DNA from: Paenibacillus sp. DMB20
Lineage (GTDB): Bacteria; Bacillota; Bacilli; Paenibacillales; Paenibacillaceae
NCBI RefSeq assembly: GCF_000987955.1
Contig: NZ_LAZU01000037.1
Span: forward strand, 62,001 to 126,000
Length of the DNA stretch: 64,000 nucleotides
Reading direction: 5' to 3'
Made by a program: the position numbers and the translations under genes. Under the pieces are notes generated by a model. That model was not told the origin of the DNA, did no database searches, and saw only the letters and a program-made list of their open reading frames with translations. Below, piece by piece: positions 42,390-51,029 of the stretch. The stretch's first letter is position 1, and each line of letters opens with the position of its first letter.

Positions 42390-42931
42390 GACGTATTCAC
42401 CACTCGAAATGGACCTCGTACGCCTGCACTGAACTGTTCAGCTGCTTTCAAAGCCTCTCGAACCCTTTCACTCGGACTCATATCGAAATTGCGGCCGCTG
42501 GTGAAGAGACTGCCATTCGCGATATCATCGCCGCAACCTACTGCATGATAACCGCATTCTGGACGACCAACTTGGTAATCTCCCTCGATTACAAACAGCT
42601 CCCCTCGATAGCCAACAAGAAATTTCCCACCAAATTCTTCGGAATTGACAACCTGAGCATATCCTCCGGCTTTCAAACATTTTCTGACGGCCTCTACAAA
42701 TTCGCTTACCATATATTCGTAATTGCCCATTTCAGGTTTGTGATAAGGAATCTCTAGCTTATATCGAAGCAACTGCCCCATACGGAAAGAAGAAGTAAAC
42801 CCAAAGAGGAATTCCCCTTTAGTAAATACTTTCTCGTCTGCTCGAATCATAAGACTCAATCCAGCCACCCCGGCGCTATCTCCACCAATAAATACTTTTC
42901 CGTCATCTTCAAGACCAACAATACAAGTCAA
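42386..42931 (-). CDS. Proteasome/HslV-like Ntn-hydrolase domain protein
   Basis: 181 residues from TTG 42931 (GAGAGGGG 8 bases upstream), giving MTCIVGLEDDGKVFIGGDSAG. Removing Met would leave an N-terminal Thr, as in HslV and proteasome beta subunits, and the following strand, Asp and GGDSAG turn match the family. The rest (FGFTSSFRMGQLLRYKLEIP, FVEAVRKCL) fits the alpha/beta sandwich. No ATPase partner is encoded nearby. Similar phage proteins are known without defined substrates. Confidence 0.75.
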   Translation of the reverse strand: MTCIVGLEDDGKVFIGGDSAGVAGLSLMIRADEKVFTKGEFLFGFTSSFRMGQLLRYKLEIPYHKPEMGNYEYMVSEFVEAVRKCLKAGGYAQVVNSEEFGGKFLVGYRGELFVIEGDYQVGRPECGYHAVGCGDDIANGSLFTSGRNFDMSPSERVREALKAAEQFSAGVRGPFRVVNTS

Positions 42932-43056
42932 TTTAATTTCCCCTCTCTTAAAAAGGACCGCCCTCATAAGAGAGCGGCAAAAGGTTATGAAGAAAATTGA
43001 AAACTATAAGTGTTCAATCATTTATAGCTTTCATCTATAGGTGGCTTTCGTAAGAC

Positions 43057-43088
43057 AAAAAAAGAGCCTATCCGATAAGGAATAGGCT
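43057..43088 (-). terminator. Terminator ending the early operon
   Basis: Minus strand AGCCTAT...ATAGGCT stem then seven Ts (43063-43057). It overlaps the stop of the sigma-like gene and separates early genes from the packaging and structural genes. Confidence 0.85.
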
Positions 43089-43571
43089 TGATTGAAGATC
43101 CTCTGAAATTTTTCGTTGTGCTCGTTCAATGTATTCTTCAACAGTCCCTTTCGATATCCCCAAGAAGTCAGCGATTTCTTGAAATGAAAAACATTCACCG
43201 TGCGCCATCGTATAGCAATCACGTTCACGTTCAGAAAGCCTCGATAATGCATCCTCAATCTGAAATCTCTCCCAATCACTGAGGTTGCTCGGACCACCGG
43301 CTTTAGTGTTTCTTACATATGCCTGCATTCTTAACGGATCAACCAGCTTTTCGCGTTGGTATGCCGCCCGACGTTCAATGCCTCGTTTATTTCCTGGTCG
43401 CCGTCCGGTTTCAAGCCATTCAATGATATATTCGCAATCGCTGATCATGCCGGAGATTACTTTCTTATCGTCGGCATCTGCCCGTTTATGAGCTAGTCGA
43501 TATGCTCGTTCTGCGATTCTCAACGACATCTTATAGTTCTGTAAACTTGCTGCTCCCAAGTCATGTATCAC
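43068..43571 (-). CDS. Sigma-70 region 4-type late regulator (Xpf-like)
   Basis: 167 residues from GTG 43571 (GGGAGG 8 bases upstream). The C-terminal LSERERDCYTMAHGECFSFQEIADFLGISKGTVEEYIERAQ is a sigma region 4 HTH, as in PBSX Xpf. It probably switches on the late genes that begin just past the terminator at 43057. Last gene of the early operon. Confidence 0.85.
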   Translation of the reverse strand: MIHDLGAASLQNYKMSLRIAERAYRLAHKRADADDKKVISGMISDCEYIIEWLETGRRPGNKRGIERRAAYQREKLVDPLRMQAYVRNTKAGGPSNLSDWERFQIEDALSRLSERERDCYTMAHGECFSFQEIADFLGISKGTVEEYIERAQRKISEDLQSSLFLIG

Positions 43572-43938
43572 TGTCCCGTCCTCCCCCCTGTATCTTCAGT
43601 ATCCCTTTGTCACTTAATGAGATGTACAATTTCGCAAATGCATTATTTCGAATCTTGGTAAAAGTATCTTTCGATATTGGCTTTGTTAAATGAAAGTTAT
43701 AGACCTGATAATCCATGCGGTATGAGTCAACCATGTATCGCTCTTTAATGACCTCTTTCTCTTTATCCGACAGTCGGTTCACAGCATCCTCGATTTCTCT
43801 CACATAATCTTCTCGTTCTGGATTACCTGGTGTCCTCTTACACACGTCATATTGGTCAAACACTTGCTTCATAGCTTTAACCATCTGTACGGTTCCAATA
43901 TGAGGGATGACCGACTTAACAATAATTCTGGTGTCCAT
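43561..43938 (-). CDS. ArpU-family late regulator
   Basis: A 125-residue protein with VNRLSDKEKEVIKERYMVDSYRMDYQVYN, the pattern of ArpU/phage transcriptional regulators, combining a sigma-like HTH at the C-terminus. Overlaps the sigma-like gene by 11 bases; the two may act together. Confidence 0.8.
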   Translation of the reverse strand: MDTRIIVKSVIPHIGTVQMVKAMKQVFDQYDVCKRTPGNPEREDYVREIEDAVNRLSDKEKEVIKERYMVDSYRMDYQVYNFHLTKPISKDTFTKIRNNAFAKLYISLSDKGILKIQGGGRDSDT

Positions 43939-43940
43939 AG

Positions 43941-45284
43941 TTACCCTGCCCTTTCATGCCGACGCTCAAGATTAAGAAACTTGTTGTATTCCTTTTGGAA
44001 CACTAGCTCGACCGTACCAACCGGTCCGTTCCGCTGTTTAGCTATAATGATTTCGATGATATTCTTCTTCTCGGATTCCTTGTCGTAGTAGTCATCCCGG
44101 TACAGGAAGGCCACTATGTCCGCGTCCTGCTCAATCGATCCGGATTCCCGAAGATCGGATAACATCGGCCGTTTGTCTGCTCGTTGTTCAACTGCTCGGC
44201 TTAGCTGGGACAAAGCAATGACCGGCACATTCAGTTCTCGGGCCAGCTGCTTCAATTTCCGAGATATTTCGGACACTTCTTGCTGACGGTTCTCAGTGCG
44301 TCCGTTGCCTGAAATCAGCTGAAGGTAATCAATGACGATCATATCCAGTCCGAATTTTTCTTTGAGCCTCCGACATTTATTTATAATCTCCATTACTGTC
44401 AATGAAGAAGAGTCGTCCAGGAATAAATTCGAATTCCCTAACGTTACAACAGCTTGGGTAGCCCTTTCCCAATCCTCTGGTCGCATAAAGCCGGTTCTCA
44501 TGCGATTGGCGTCTATATGCTGTTCGGCGCTCATCATCCGAAGGGCTAATTGTTCAACTGACATCTCCAGGCTGAACAACGCGACCTTTTTTCCAGCTTG
44601 TACAGCTGCATTTTGAGCAATATTCAAGGCGAATGCCGTTTTACCAACTGATGGACGCGCAGCAACAATGATTAAATCTGAGTTTTGAAATCCTGAAGTC
44701 ATGCGATCCAAATCCGGATATCCTGAAGGTATACCCGTTACTTCATTCCCTGAATTCACATATCGGTATTCCAAAAGATCGAAAGCCGCCATCGCAACCT
44801 CACGCATCGTGCGGAATTCCTTCGGCTTCGCTGCTTTATCTGACAACACGCTGGCAGCTGCTTGGAAGTAAGCTATAGCTTGTTGACCGGTATCGGCCTC
44901 CCATGCAGCAGCGAGCTGATGTTCCAACTCAATGATGGTTCGTCGCTGCAAATATCGGTCTTTAATAACCTCCGCATAGTTGCCGATCTCAGCAGATGAA
45001 GAAGTCGGCACCGCTCGTGACAGCTTAGATAAATAGCTAACGCCCCCCACATCCTCGATTTGCTTTTTCTCCTGTAGGCGACCCACCACATTGACGAGAT
45101 CCGTTCCCTTTCCTTCGTCGTCGAGTTCCAGCATGGATTCATAAATCATTCGGTGCTGATCCGAAAAGAAGTAATCCGGAAGAAGTAAATCTGATACATG
45201 GATGAAGCCTTTGGGATCGACCATGATTGCCCCGAGCGTAGCTTGCTCGGAAACCATGCTGTTTGGTAAAAGTGATTTATCCAA
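43941..45284 (-). CDS. Replicative DNA helicase (DnaB-type)
   Basis: A DnaB helicase with N-terminal domain (SEQATLGAIMVDPKGFIHVSDLL), Walker A ARPSVGKTAFALNIA, DNA-binding VIDYLQLI Walker B and LSQLSRAVEQR arginine-finger region. Length about 447. The start is uncertain: TTG 45284 has AAAGGTG 10 bases upstream and overlaps the gp39P-like stop; ATG 45257 is the alternative. Loaded by the adjacent gp39P-like protein. Confidence 0.92.
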   Translation of the reverse strand: MDKSLLPNSMVSEQATLGAIMVDPKGFIHVSDLLLPDYFFSDQHRMIYESMLELDDEGKGTDLVNVVGRLQEKKQIEDVGGVSYLSKLSRAVPTSSSAEIGNYAEVIKDRYLQRRTIIELEHQLAAAWEADTGQQAIAYFQAAASVLSDKAAKPKEFRTMREVAMAAFDLLEYRYVNSGNEVTGIPSGYPDLDRMTSGFQNSDLIIVAARPSVGKTAFALNIAQNAAVQAGKKVALFSLEMSVEQLALRMMSAEQHIDANRMRTGFMRPEDWERATQAVVTLGNSNLFLDDSSSLTVMEIINKCRRLKEKFGLDMIVIDYLQLISGNGRTENRQQEVSEISRKLKQLARELNVPVIALSQLSRAVEQRADKRPMLSDLRESGSIEQDADIVAFLYRDDYYDKESEKKNIIEIIIAKQRNGPVGTVELVFQKEYNKFLNLERRHERAG

Positions 45285-45615
45285 GTAATTCACGCACCTT
45301 TCTGCGTTGTTCTTCGGTTGGTGGAGTGACACCTTCGCGTAATTGGCTGTAGCTCTTGACGGTTTGTGCTCCGTTCTGGCGCATCATTTCGTGGTAACGG
45401 TCGGCCTCTGTTCGTTTGCTTGCCAGTGCACCGGGATGTGGAGGGTATTTATTGTCTGGGTCGCTCGCGTACTCATGGAGGTTCCTGATAGCCACCTCCA
45501 GGGAAACATTCTTCAACGTGGTTAGCCAGTTCTGCATTTTCTTTAGATCCCCGTTGAAGGATGGATAATAATCCACGATGGTATCAAAAAGCTTTCCGAT
45601 CTCTTCAAGCGTCAT
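45277..45615 (-). CDS. Helicase loader (SPP1 gp39P-like)
   Basis: A 112-residue protein, MTLEEIGKLFDTIVDYYPSFNGDLKKMQNW...DPDNKYPPHPGAL, matching the loader/inhibitor gp39P family that carries the helicase to the origin with the DnaD-like initiator. Overlaps both neighbours. Confidence 0.82.
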   Translation of the reverse strand: MTLEEIGKLFDTIVDYYPSFNGDLKKMQNWLTTLKNVSLEVAIRNLHEYASDPDNKYPPHPGALASKRTEADRYHEMMRQNGAQTVKSYSQLREGVTPPTEEQRRKVRELLG

Positions 45616-46354
45616 GGACGGCTGCTCCTTTCGCTAGATCTGCAAAACTGTGAATCTTGGCTTTTCTAGCCGGTGTAGATGCCGGAGCTCTTTCGTTTCG
45701 TTTTCTCTGATCGAATTGACGATCTAGTGCAACAGCCTGCTCCAATTTGATAGCACCGGAATGAAAATAATCGTCAAGGATACGGATTATTAGATTAAAG
45801 TTGTATCCCGTTGACGCCGCGCCAGCCCGTTCAATCGCCCGTATCACAACCGCCTCTTCCATACCATCTTGGTCAATGTAACTTCCCAGCAGCTTGCTTT
45901 GGTGTGGATTACAATCGAATCCGAAGACTCGGTTGTGTGCCGCATAATACGATTCGTATGAAGATGAAGAAGCAGAAGAAGAATTAAGATCTTTTAATAA
46001 CGCTGAACCTTTTGCCGCACGGTTTACCTCATGGTTTGCCTCACCTTTTACCTCATGGTTTACCGCAATATCTGAGGTAAAGTGGATAATTTTATACCTT
46101 CCGGCCTTTTGTTTCCCTTGCGACTTATATTCAATCCGGCCTTTTTGAACCAGATAATTTCGATGTTTGATCAAGGTGTTTTCTGTGACGCCTACCTTTG
46201 CCTGTAACAGGGGATTGGCTACTGTAAACCACTCTGGACAACCACTCTTATTTGCGATGGCCATTAAATGCATCCACAAAGTTTGTGTGGTTGGCTCCAA
46301 CGGATTTATTTCGAGCCAATCGATGAAGGCGTTCAGTTCTGCGATGTAGTTCAT
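45605..46354 (-). CDS. DnaD-domain replication initiator
   Basis: 249 residues from ATG 46354 (GGGTG upstream). A winged helix (NPLLQAKVGVTENTLIKHRNYLVQKGRIEY) is followed by a linker and a C-terminal DnaD/DnaB_2 domain (NPHQSKLLGSYIDQDGMEEAVVIRAIERA...NLIIRILDDYF). Its coding sequence contains 24-bp-spaced repeats at 46023-46061 that could be the phage origin. Confidence 0.88.
   Translation of the reverse strand: MNYIAELNAFIDWLEINPLEPTTQTLWMHLMAIANKSGCPEWFTVANPLLQAKVGVTENTLIKHRNYLVQKGRIEYKSQGKQKAGRYKIIHFTSDIAVNHEVKGEANHEVNRAAKGSALLKDLNSSSASSSSYESYYAAHNRVFGFDCNPHQSKLLGSYIDQDGMEEAVVIRAIERAGAASTGYNFNLIIRILDDYFHSGAIKLEQAVALDRQFDQRKRNERAPASTPARKAKIHSFADLAKGAAVHDA
46023..46081. repeat. Iteron-like repeats inside the initiator gene
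   Basis: TTTACCTCATGGTTT occurs at 46023-46037 and 46047-46061, a 24-bp period, with partial copies TTTGCCTCA at 46035 and TTTACCGC at 46059, and an inverted TGAGGTAAA at 46073-46081. Origins of SPP1- and PBSX-like phages often lie in the initiator gene. Confidence 0.6.
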
Positions 46355-46355
46355 G

Positions 46356-46679
46356 TTAATCACCCGGTTTCATGATTTCGTGGGGATAGAGCCTGATGGA
46401 CTCATCCCCCGACAGGGCATCTGTGCGGTCGTACAATGGAATGTATCTATGCTTTCGATCCTCCGTCCCTGTGCCTGCACTAGCTGAGTAGAGAAACGCT
46501 GAAGGCCTCTCTCGACCACTGCCTAAGATCGGCATCCCGAAACGTTCGCACCGGGATTTTGAGATTAGAATCGCGAAAGGATACGGCGTCTGAGTCCAGC
46601 GTTTGCTTTTTGGGATGTAGTAGGGCAACCCCGAGGCAATAACTTCTTCCTTCGAATACCTGCCTGCATCGTTAGGCAT
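46356..46679 (-). CDS. Hypothetical phage protein, 107 residues
   Basis: From ATG 46679 after GGAGGGGA. Reads MPNDAGRYSKEEVIASGLPYYIPKSKRW with many aromatic and Pro residues (RHRYIPLYDRTDALSG-like end). No recognised family. Immediately upstream of the initiator. Confidence 0.65.
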   Translation of the reverse strand: MPNDAGRYSKEEVIASGLPYYIPKSKRWTQTPYPFAILISKSRCERFGMPILGSGRERPSAFLYSASAGTGTEDRKHRYIPLYDRTDALSGDESIRLYPHEIMKPGD

Positions 46680-46842
46680 TAGCTCTCCCCTCCTGCTGGA
46701 TGATGTTATATACTTCATTTGCTTTAACCTTGTATTTTTTGCTGTACCATACGGAAAACTTCTGGTCGGACAGATTACTATAGATTCTTCGGAGATCTAG
46801 GATGCTTTGTCGGATCTCAGCTTGAGTTGTCATTCTTGGCAT
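46672..46842 (-). CDS. Small hypothetical phage protein (56 residues)
   Basis: Starts at ATG 46842 with AAGGTG at 7 bases, or ATG 46833, which overlaps the preceding stop as ATGA. Reads MPRMTTQAEIRQSILDLRR...KKYKVKANEVYNIIQQ. Helical, basic; function unknown. Confidence 0.6.
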   Translation of the reverse strand: MPRMTTQAEIRQSILDLRRIYSNLSDQKFSVWYSKKYKVKANEVYNIIQQEGRANA

Positions 46843-47543
46843 GCCGCTTCACCTTCTTTACCAACCAGATCTGAAATGCCATACATCCAGCCGCTTATAT
46901 GTTTGAATTGATAACGATCATGTTCATATTGAATATCCGCTAAAACCCCCGTTATTCCGGATGAAAGGATAGACACTGTATCCCCGACCTTTAGCCAACG
47001 ACCTGCAAGGGCTCGCTCGATCCGGTCTAGAATACTCTCAATAGCTCCTTCAAATGGCGTATGGAGGTCCCCCAACTCATAAGCATTGCCAAGAATACTC
47101 CGGGTTTCGTCTAGAACGAATCGAAGTCTTCTGTTCTCTTCTCCTTTTTCCCTCCAGTTACGTTCCGCAGCAGCGAGTTCACCGGCAGTTGAATCAATGA
47201 AAGGTTCAATTATTGCTGATACATCGACCTTTTGAAGAAATTCGGCTGAGAAGCTTCCGCTGAACCCTTCCAGAAAAACAGTATCGTAATCATGTCCCTT
47301 GGATCGGAAGGCGTCCGTTCTACAAGTCCATATCCGTCCAGAATATTTAGGAAGACTTGCTTCCATGCAGGTATGCATAACAACAGCATCGCCTTTTTTC
47401 AGATTTGATCGAGCCGAACTTTTACGGTATTCATCCTCAATTTCCTGAACCATCGAAGCAACAATTTCTGCCTCATGGTGCAAATGTTCAGCCTTCAAAC
47501 TCTTTAATACTTGTTTTCCTTCATCAATGAGAAGCTTCCTCAT
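46830..47543 (-). CDS. Hypothetical phage protein, 237 residues
   Basis: Acidic protein with an N-terminal coiled coil (QVLKSLKAEHLHHEAEIVASMVQEIEDEY) and two compact KOW/SH3-like stretches (LKKGDAVVMHTC, LKVGDTVSILSSGITGVLADIQ). No recognised family. Overlaps the upstream small gene by ATGA. Confidence 0.65.
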   Translation of the reverse strand: MRKLLIDEGKQVLKSLKAEHLHHEAEIVASMVQEIEDEYRKSSARSNLKKGDAVVMHTCMEASLPKYSGRIWTCRTDAFRSKGHDYDTVFLEGFSGSFSAEFLQKVDVSAIIEPFIDSTAGELAAAERNWREKGEENRRLRFVLDETRSILGNAYELGDLHTPFEGAIESILDRIERALAGRWLKVGDTVSILSSGITGVLADIQYEHDRYQFKHISGWMYGISDLVGKEGEAACQE

Positions 47544-47689
47544 CTCACATATTCCCCTTTCGCCTTTTGGCGCAGTTCCTCGGCCTGTTGTAAGAGCTCG
47601 CCTGGAGAGTAGTCCGAAGCGCGGATGATATTCCCTTGTTCATCGCGCGCCACCCAAACGGTTTCTAATTTCCATTCAGCATGTTTCAT
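47540..47689 (-). CDS. Small hypothetical phage protein (49 residues)
   Basis: ATG 47689 overlaps the ASCH gene stop as ATGA; reads MKHAEWKLETVWVARDEQGNIIR and ends LRQKAKGEYVR. Overlaps the next start. Translational coupling on both sides is the main support. Confidence 0.6.
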   Translation of the reverse strand: MKHAEWKLETVWVARDEQGNIIRASDYSPGELLQQAEELRQKAKGEYVR

Positions 47690-48117
47690 GAAGTCTTCTC
47701 CCAATTCCACAGCCCTTGTTGCCCCTTAGCCGGGATCGGCTCTCTCAGCTGCTGAACATTTGACATCTGCCATCCATACCGGCCAGGCGTGAAATCACCA
47801 AACTCATATTCTGGGGTATAAACAAAAGAACCATTTTCGAGAACATATCCATCTGTCCAAGTATCTACTGACTGTAAGCAGTCTTTCATATTCGCTATTG
47901 CCACAACAGCCCCGGTTGGCAGATTGTCCGCCGTATATCCGTGCTTTGCCAGCGTGGACCGAATCGGCTCCGTTTGGCACGCTTCCCGGTCGATCTTCTT
48001 GCCAGCATGGATCGCCAACTCGCCACGGTGCTTCGTAGACCAGCTTCGCGTTTCGAACTGCTTTTCACCAAGGGCGATCAGGGTCGCCCATGGTTGGATT
48101 ATGGTTATGGCTTTCAT
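47686..48117 (-). CDS. ASCH-domain protein
   Basis: 143 residues with the ASCH pattern MKAITIIQPWATLIALGEKQFETRSW...HRGELAIHAGKK, a PUA-like fold thought to bind RNA or modified nucleotides. Common in phage early operons. Position suggests a role in early infection; substrate unknown. Confidence 0.85.
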   Translation of the reverse strand: MKAITIIQPWATLIALGEKQFETRSWSTKHRGELAIHAGKKIDREACQTEPIRSTLAKHGYTADNLPTGAVVAIANMKDCLQSVDTWTDGYVLENGSFVYTPEYEFGDFTPGRYGWQMSNVQQLREPIPAKGQQGLWNWEKTS

Positions 48118-48134
48118 GCCTTACCTCCTACTTT

Positions 48135-48401
48135 TCATTTGATTGCCTTTAACTGATCAAGAGGATACGGCGACGTCACGCATCGAGGATCAAATTCAAC
48201 AACTCTCTTACCGTTTTTATTAATCCTGTACTTAACAGGCTTGTCGTCATGGCACCAGGCATAGTCACCGACTATTTTAGCGATAACAATTCGTTCCCCT
48301 ATGCGATCCGGAAACAGTTTGGGCATTGTACCATGGCGAGGATCATTCTTGATGATCTCGCAGACTTGTCCACTCATGAACTGCTCGAAAAAGAAGAACA
48401 T
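48135..48401 (-). CDS. Hypothetical phage protein, up to 88 residues
   Basis: Reads MSGQVCEIIKNDPRHGTMPKLF from ATG 48377, with a possible longer start at 48401. Neither start has a clear ribosome binding site; it follows the DUF3102 gene closely and may be coupled. It looks like a small beta-barrel (ERIVIAKIVGDYAWCHDDK). No family recognised. Confidence 0.6.
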   Translation of the reverse strand: MFFFFEQFMSGQVCEIIKNDPRHGTMPKLFPDRIGERIVIAKIVGDYAWCHDDKPVKYRINKNGKRVVEFDPRCVTSPYPLDQLKAIK

Positions 48402-48422
48402 CGAGTCATCACAGCTTTGCTT

Positions 48423-49490
48423 TCATATCGTCACACAATGCGGCAAGCCGCTCCGAGATTGCTTTCTTCTGTTCTTCGTTCTCCAGCAAGGCGACAGCCC
48501 GATGAGTTCTTTAAAATCGCCAACCAATGCATCGAAGTGTAACTTCGCTTTAATCGCCGCTGTATTGTTGTTCTTTCGGAGTTGTTCCTGGAGCTCGGCC
48601 ACCTGCTGGGCAGCTTCCTCTTCGCGCTTTCGTACTTGCTCAGCCATTTCTTTTTCGCGTTCCTTGACGGCTGCTTCGACCTTCGCGTTCAGTTCTTCTT
48701 CCTTTGCCTTCATATCTGCCTCAAGTGCGGCTATACGCTGCTGTGATTCGGACAGAGCCTTCTCGGCCTTCCGAAGATCAACCGCTTTGGCTTTGCTTTC
48801 TGCTGTTCCCTGTGTCGGTACCTTTGCAGCTGCTTCCTGGGCCTTAATGAGATCATCCTGAAACTTTTTTCGAAGTTCCGTTTCATATTCATAATCCCGT
48901 TGCAATTCTTCACGTTGTTGTCTCTCTTCCTCAAGAGCCATTTGCTCGGCTTTGATCCGTTCGCGTTCCTCTTGAAGCAGGCGTTCAAGTTCTTGCTTCT
49001 CCTTAATCGCTGCCTGGAGCTCTCGGGCGGACATTTCAGCAGCGTTGTTTTCTTCAACAAAGGCTTCTCGTTCTTCAGCCTTTACGGAAAGCAAGGCCAC
49101 CGCTTGGGAATAGCTCAAATTCGCAAGCATTTGGGAATTTAACTCTTTGTATTCCGTCGCCACACGCATAAAGTTGTTGGCTGTAGACTGGCTATAATTA
49201 ACGTTCTCATTCAGCCAATTGGCCCAATCTCCATGTTTAACAAGTGCCTTTGCTTCAATCAATTTCTCCCCGATCTCTATTGCGGAACGGATCGCATGCT
49301 GACGTGCTTTCTGATCAATATCACGGATCTCCGTTGCAATAACATCTGGAGTTCTATTGGCTAAGGCTGTTTCTTCCACATTTACGGTTGCTAGTTCCGT
49401 TTTAGCAGGAGCTGGTTTTGTGGCCTTTTCCTTTGTTTTGGTTGCTGTTTGTGATTTCTTAGTGGCTGTGCTTTTCTTTTCCGTGGTCAT
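48423..49490 (-). CDS. DUF3102 coiled-coil protein with apparent 3' frameshift
   Basis: The N-terminus holds a Lys/Thr-rich tail and the DUF3102 domain (RTPDVIATEIRDIDQKARQHAI, GEKLIEAKALVKHGDWANWL), followed by a long charged coiled coil. The last 25 codons (SPCWRTKNRR onward) look out of frame: the -1 frame reads VALLENEEQKKAISERL and ends at 48409. One extra G in GGG at 48498-48500 would join them. Function unknown; often found in phage and plasmid early regions. Confidence 0.8.
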   Translation of the reverse strand: MTTEKKSTATKKSQTATKTKEKATKPAPAKTELATVNVEETALANRTPDVIATEIRDIDQKARQHAIRSAIEIGEKLIEAKALVKHGDWANWLNENVNYSQSTANNFMRVATEYKELNSQMLANLSYSQAVALLSVKAEEREAFVEENNAAEMSARELQAAIKEKQELERLLQEERERIKAEQMALEEERQQREELQRDYEYETELRKKFQDDLIKAQEAAAKVPTQGTAESKAKAVDLRKAEKALSESQQRIAALEADMKAKEEELNAKVEAAVKEREKEMAEQVRKREEEAAQQVAELQEQLRKNNNTAAIKAKLHFDALVGDFKELIGLSPCWRTKNRRKQSRSGLPHCVTI

Positions 49491-51019
49491 ACTGCCGCCT
49501 CCGTCTCTTTGGCTCTATTTTGAGGTGTTCTTTTTCTTGCCTTTGCTAGCTTTTCAAGCTTGAACCTATCTATAAGTTCCAGCACGTCACCAGTAGGTAA
49601 GAAATTATCGTATCCATACGTCTGGACAACTCTGCCGTCTTTAACCTCCATGGTATAGAATGGAGTCTCAGGATCAGCTACCTTACGAATCATTAAGATA
49701 TTCGTCTTACCGTCTGCATGATCTGAGGCATAGCTCCCTACGCAATGACTAAGGGCTTTACCTTCATCAATTATTTCCTTTGCAGATTTAGCAGCTCGAA
49801 CAACGAATCCGTTATATGAGAATTTCAATTTCTCAAGTATCTCTGATCGCTCTTTTATCTTCCGTTCAGCTTCTATAGATACTTTGATTTCAACTTGTTT
49901 GATTGTGTCTTGATGTGCTTCATGCAAATTGGAAGGAAACACAATATTAGAGCGTTTAAGATCTAATCCAAGATTTTTACAATCTGAAATGTAATCTTTC
50001 CACATGGTCAGGACATCAGTGGCCCTTCGGAATGACCTTGGATTCTTTTTAATTTGCTTGTCCATGTAAGCCACACACCGTCTGAAATTCTGGAATTTCA
50101 ACATCGGCTTTAATTCCTCGAAACAGTCCCCAGTGCGCTTAACGAAGCTTTTAATCTCCTTCAGGGAAGGCCGATTGTTGTCTTTTCTGGTTATTTGGTA
50201 AAGCCGAAGAGTAAGAGCGTCAATATCATCGTGTTGTCTAATCTCGTGAAGATCCTGCTTGTTCAGCTTTAAAATCTGTTCAACCGTTTTTCCTGACCAT
50301 TTAATAGCTCCATAAGTTTTAGTGCCGTATAACTTGGCGTGTACAAAATACCTATAGCCCATTTTGGTTAGATACTCGATGCAAGGATACTTAGAATAGA
50401 GACCAAAGAACTTGGTCATATCCTGTTCGTCGTATTCATCCCATGTACTATATTTAAAGGGAGTACCTTCAATCGCCTTCCGTATACTTTCGCGGGAATA
50501 GTAACAAGGCGTACCGTTTTTGTAGAGACTGTACTCGGAAGTAATGTTCTTATTTTCATACCAATTTTTTTGGTTGTAATAGCCCGTATAAAACATCGAG
50601 CTATTCCCCATTTGAAAAACATAACTACATGAAGGTCGATATAATGTTTCGACCTTTTTGAAATCACCGCGATAATCTCTTTGTACGTAGAGCCCTATAG
50701 CCGTCATGATTGCTGGGTCTAAAATGGATTTTTGATAATAAACCACAAATGCCTTGTCCACCATGTACTTCCTTCCGACATGGCTCTTTTTCACGGTGCA
50801 GGTCGAATTACATTTAGGGCATACAGCTTTACTATTGTGTTTCAACGGAATTTCAGGCTTATGTCTTTGATTGCAATGTGTGCAATAGGCGAACTGAATT
50901 CTTGCTGAAGTTTGAGTAAACAAATAACGACTTCTGAGCAAAACTTCATTAGTGACGTAATCCATAACGTCTTCACTGATCGGACCAAAATGAGCCTTGT
51001 GTTCATTGAATTTGCTCAT
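49487..51019 (-). CDS. PcfJ-domain protein
   Basis: A 510-residue protein from ATG 51019 (AGGAGGATTGGC upstream). N-terminal Cys pairs (CTHC, CPKC) form a zinc ribbon-like region; the C-terminus carries the PcfJ signature ALSHCVGSYASDHADGK followed by ILMIRK and TMEVKDGRVVQTYG. PcfJ was named from conjugative plasmid pCF10; molecular role unknown. It follows the PcfK/AcrIIA9-like gene, the usual partner. Confidence 0.86.
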   Translation of the reverse strand: MSKFNEHKAHFGPISEDVMDYVTNEVLLRSRYLFTQTSARIQFAYCTHCNQRHKPEIPLKHNSKAVCPKCNSTCTVKKSHVGRKYMVDKAFVVYYQKSILDPAIMTAIGLYVQRDYRGDFKKVETLYRPSCSYVFQMGNSSMFYTGYYNQKNWYENKNITSEYSLYKNGTPCYYSRESIRKAIEGTPFKYSTWDEYDEQDMTKFFGLYSKYPCIEYLTKMGYRYFVHAKLYGTKTYGAIKWSGKTVEQILKLNKQDLHEIRQHDDIDALTLRLYQITRKDNNRPSLKEIKSFVKRTGDCFEELKPMLKFQNFRRCVAYMDKQIKKNPRSFRRATDVLTMWKDYISDCKNLGLDLKRSNIVFPSNLHEAHQDTIKQVEIKVSIEAERKIKERSEILEKLKFSYNGFVVRAAKSAKEIIDEGKALSHCVGSYASDHADGKTNILMIRKVADPETPFYTMEVKDGRVVQTYGYDNFLPTGDVLELIDRFKLEKLAKARKRTPQNRAKETEAAV

Positions 51020-51029
51020 GCCAATCCTC

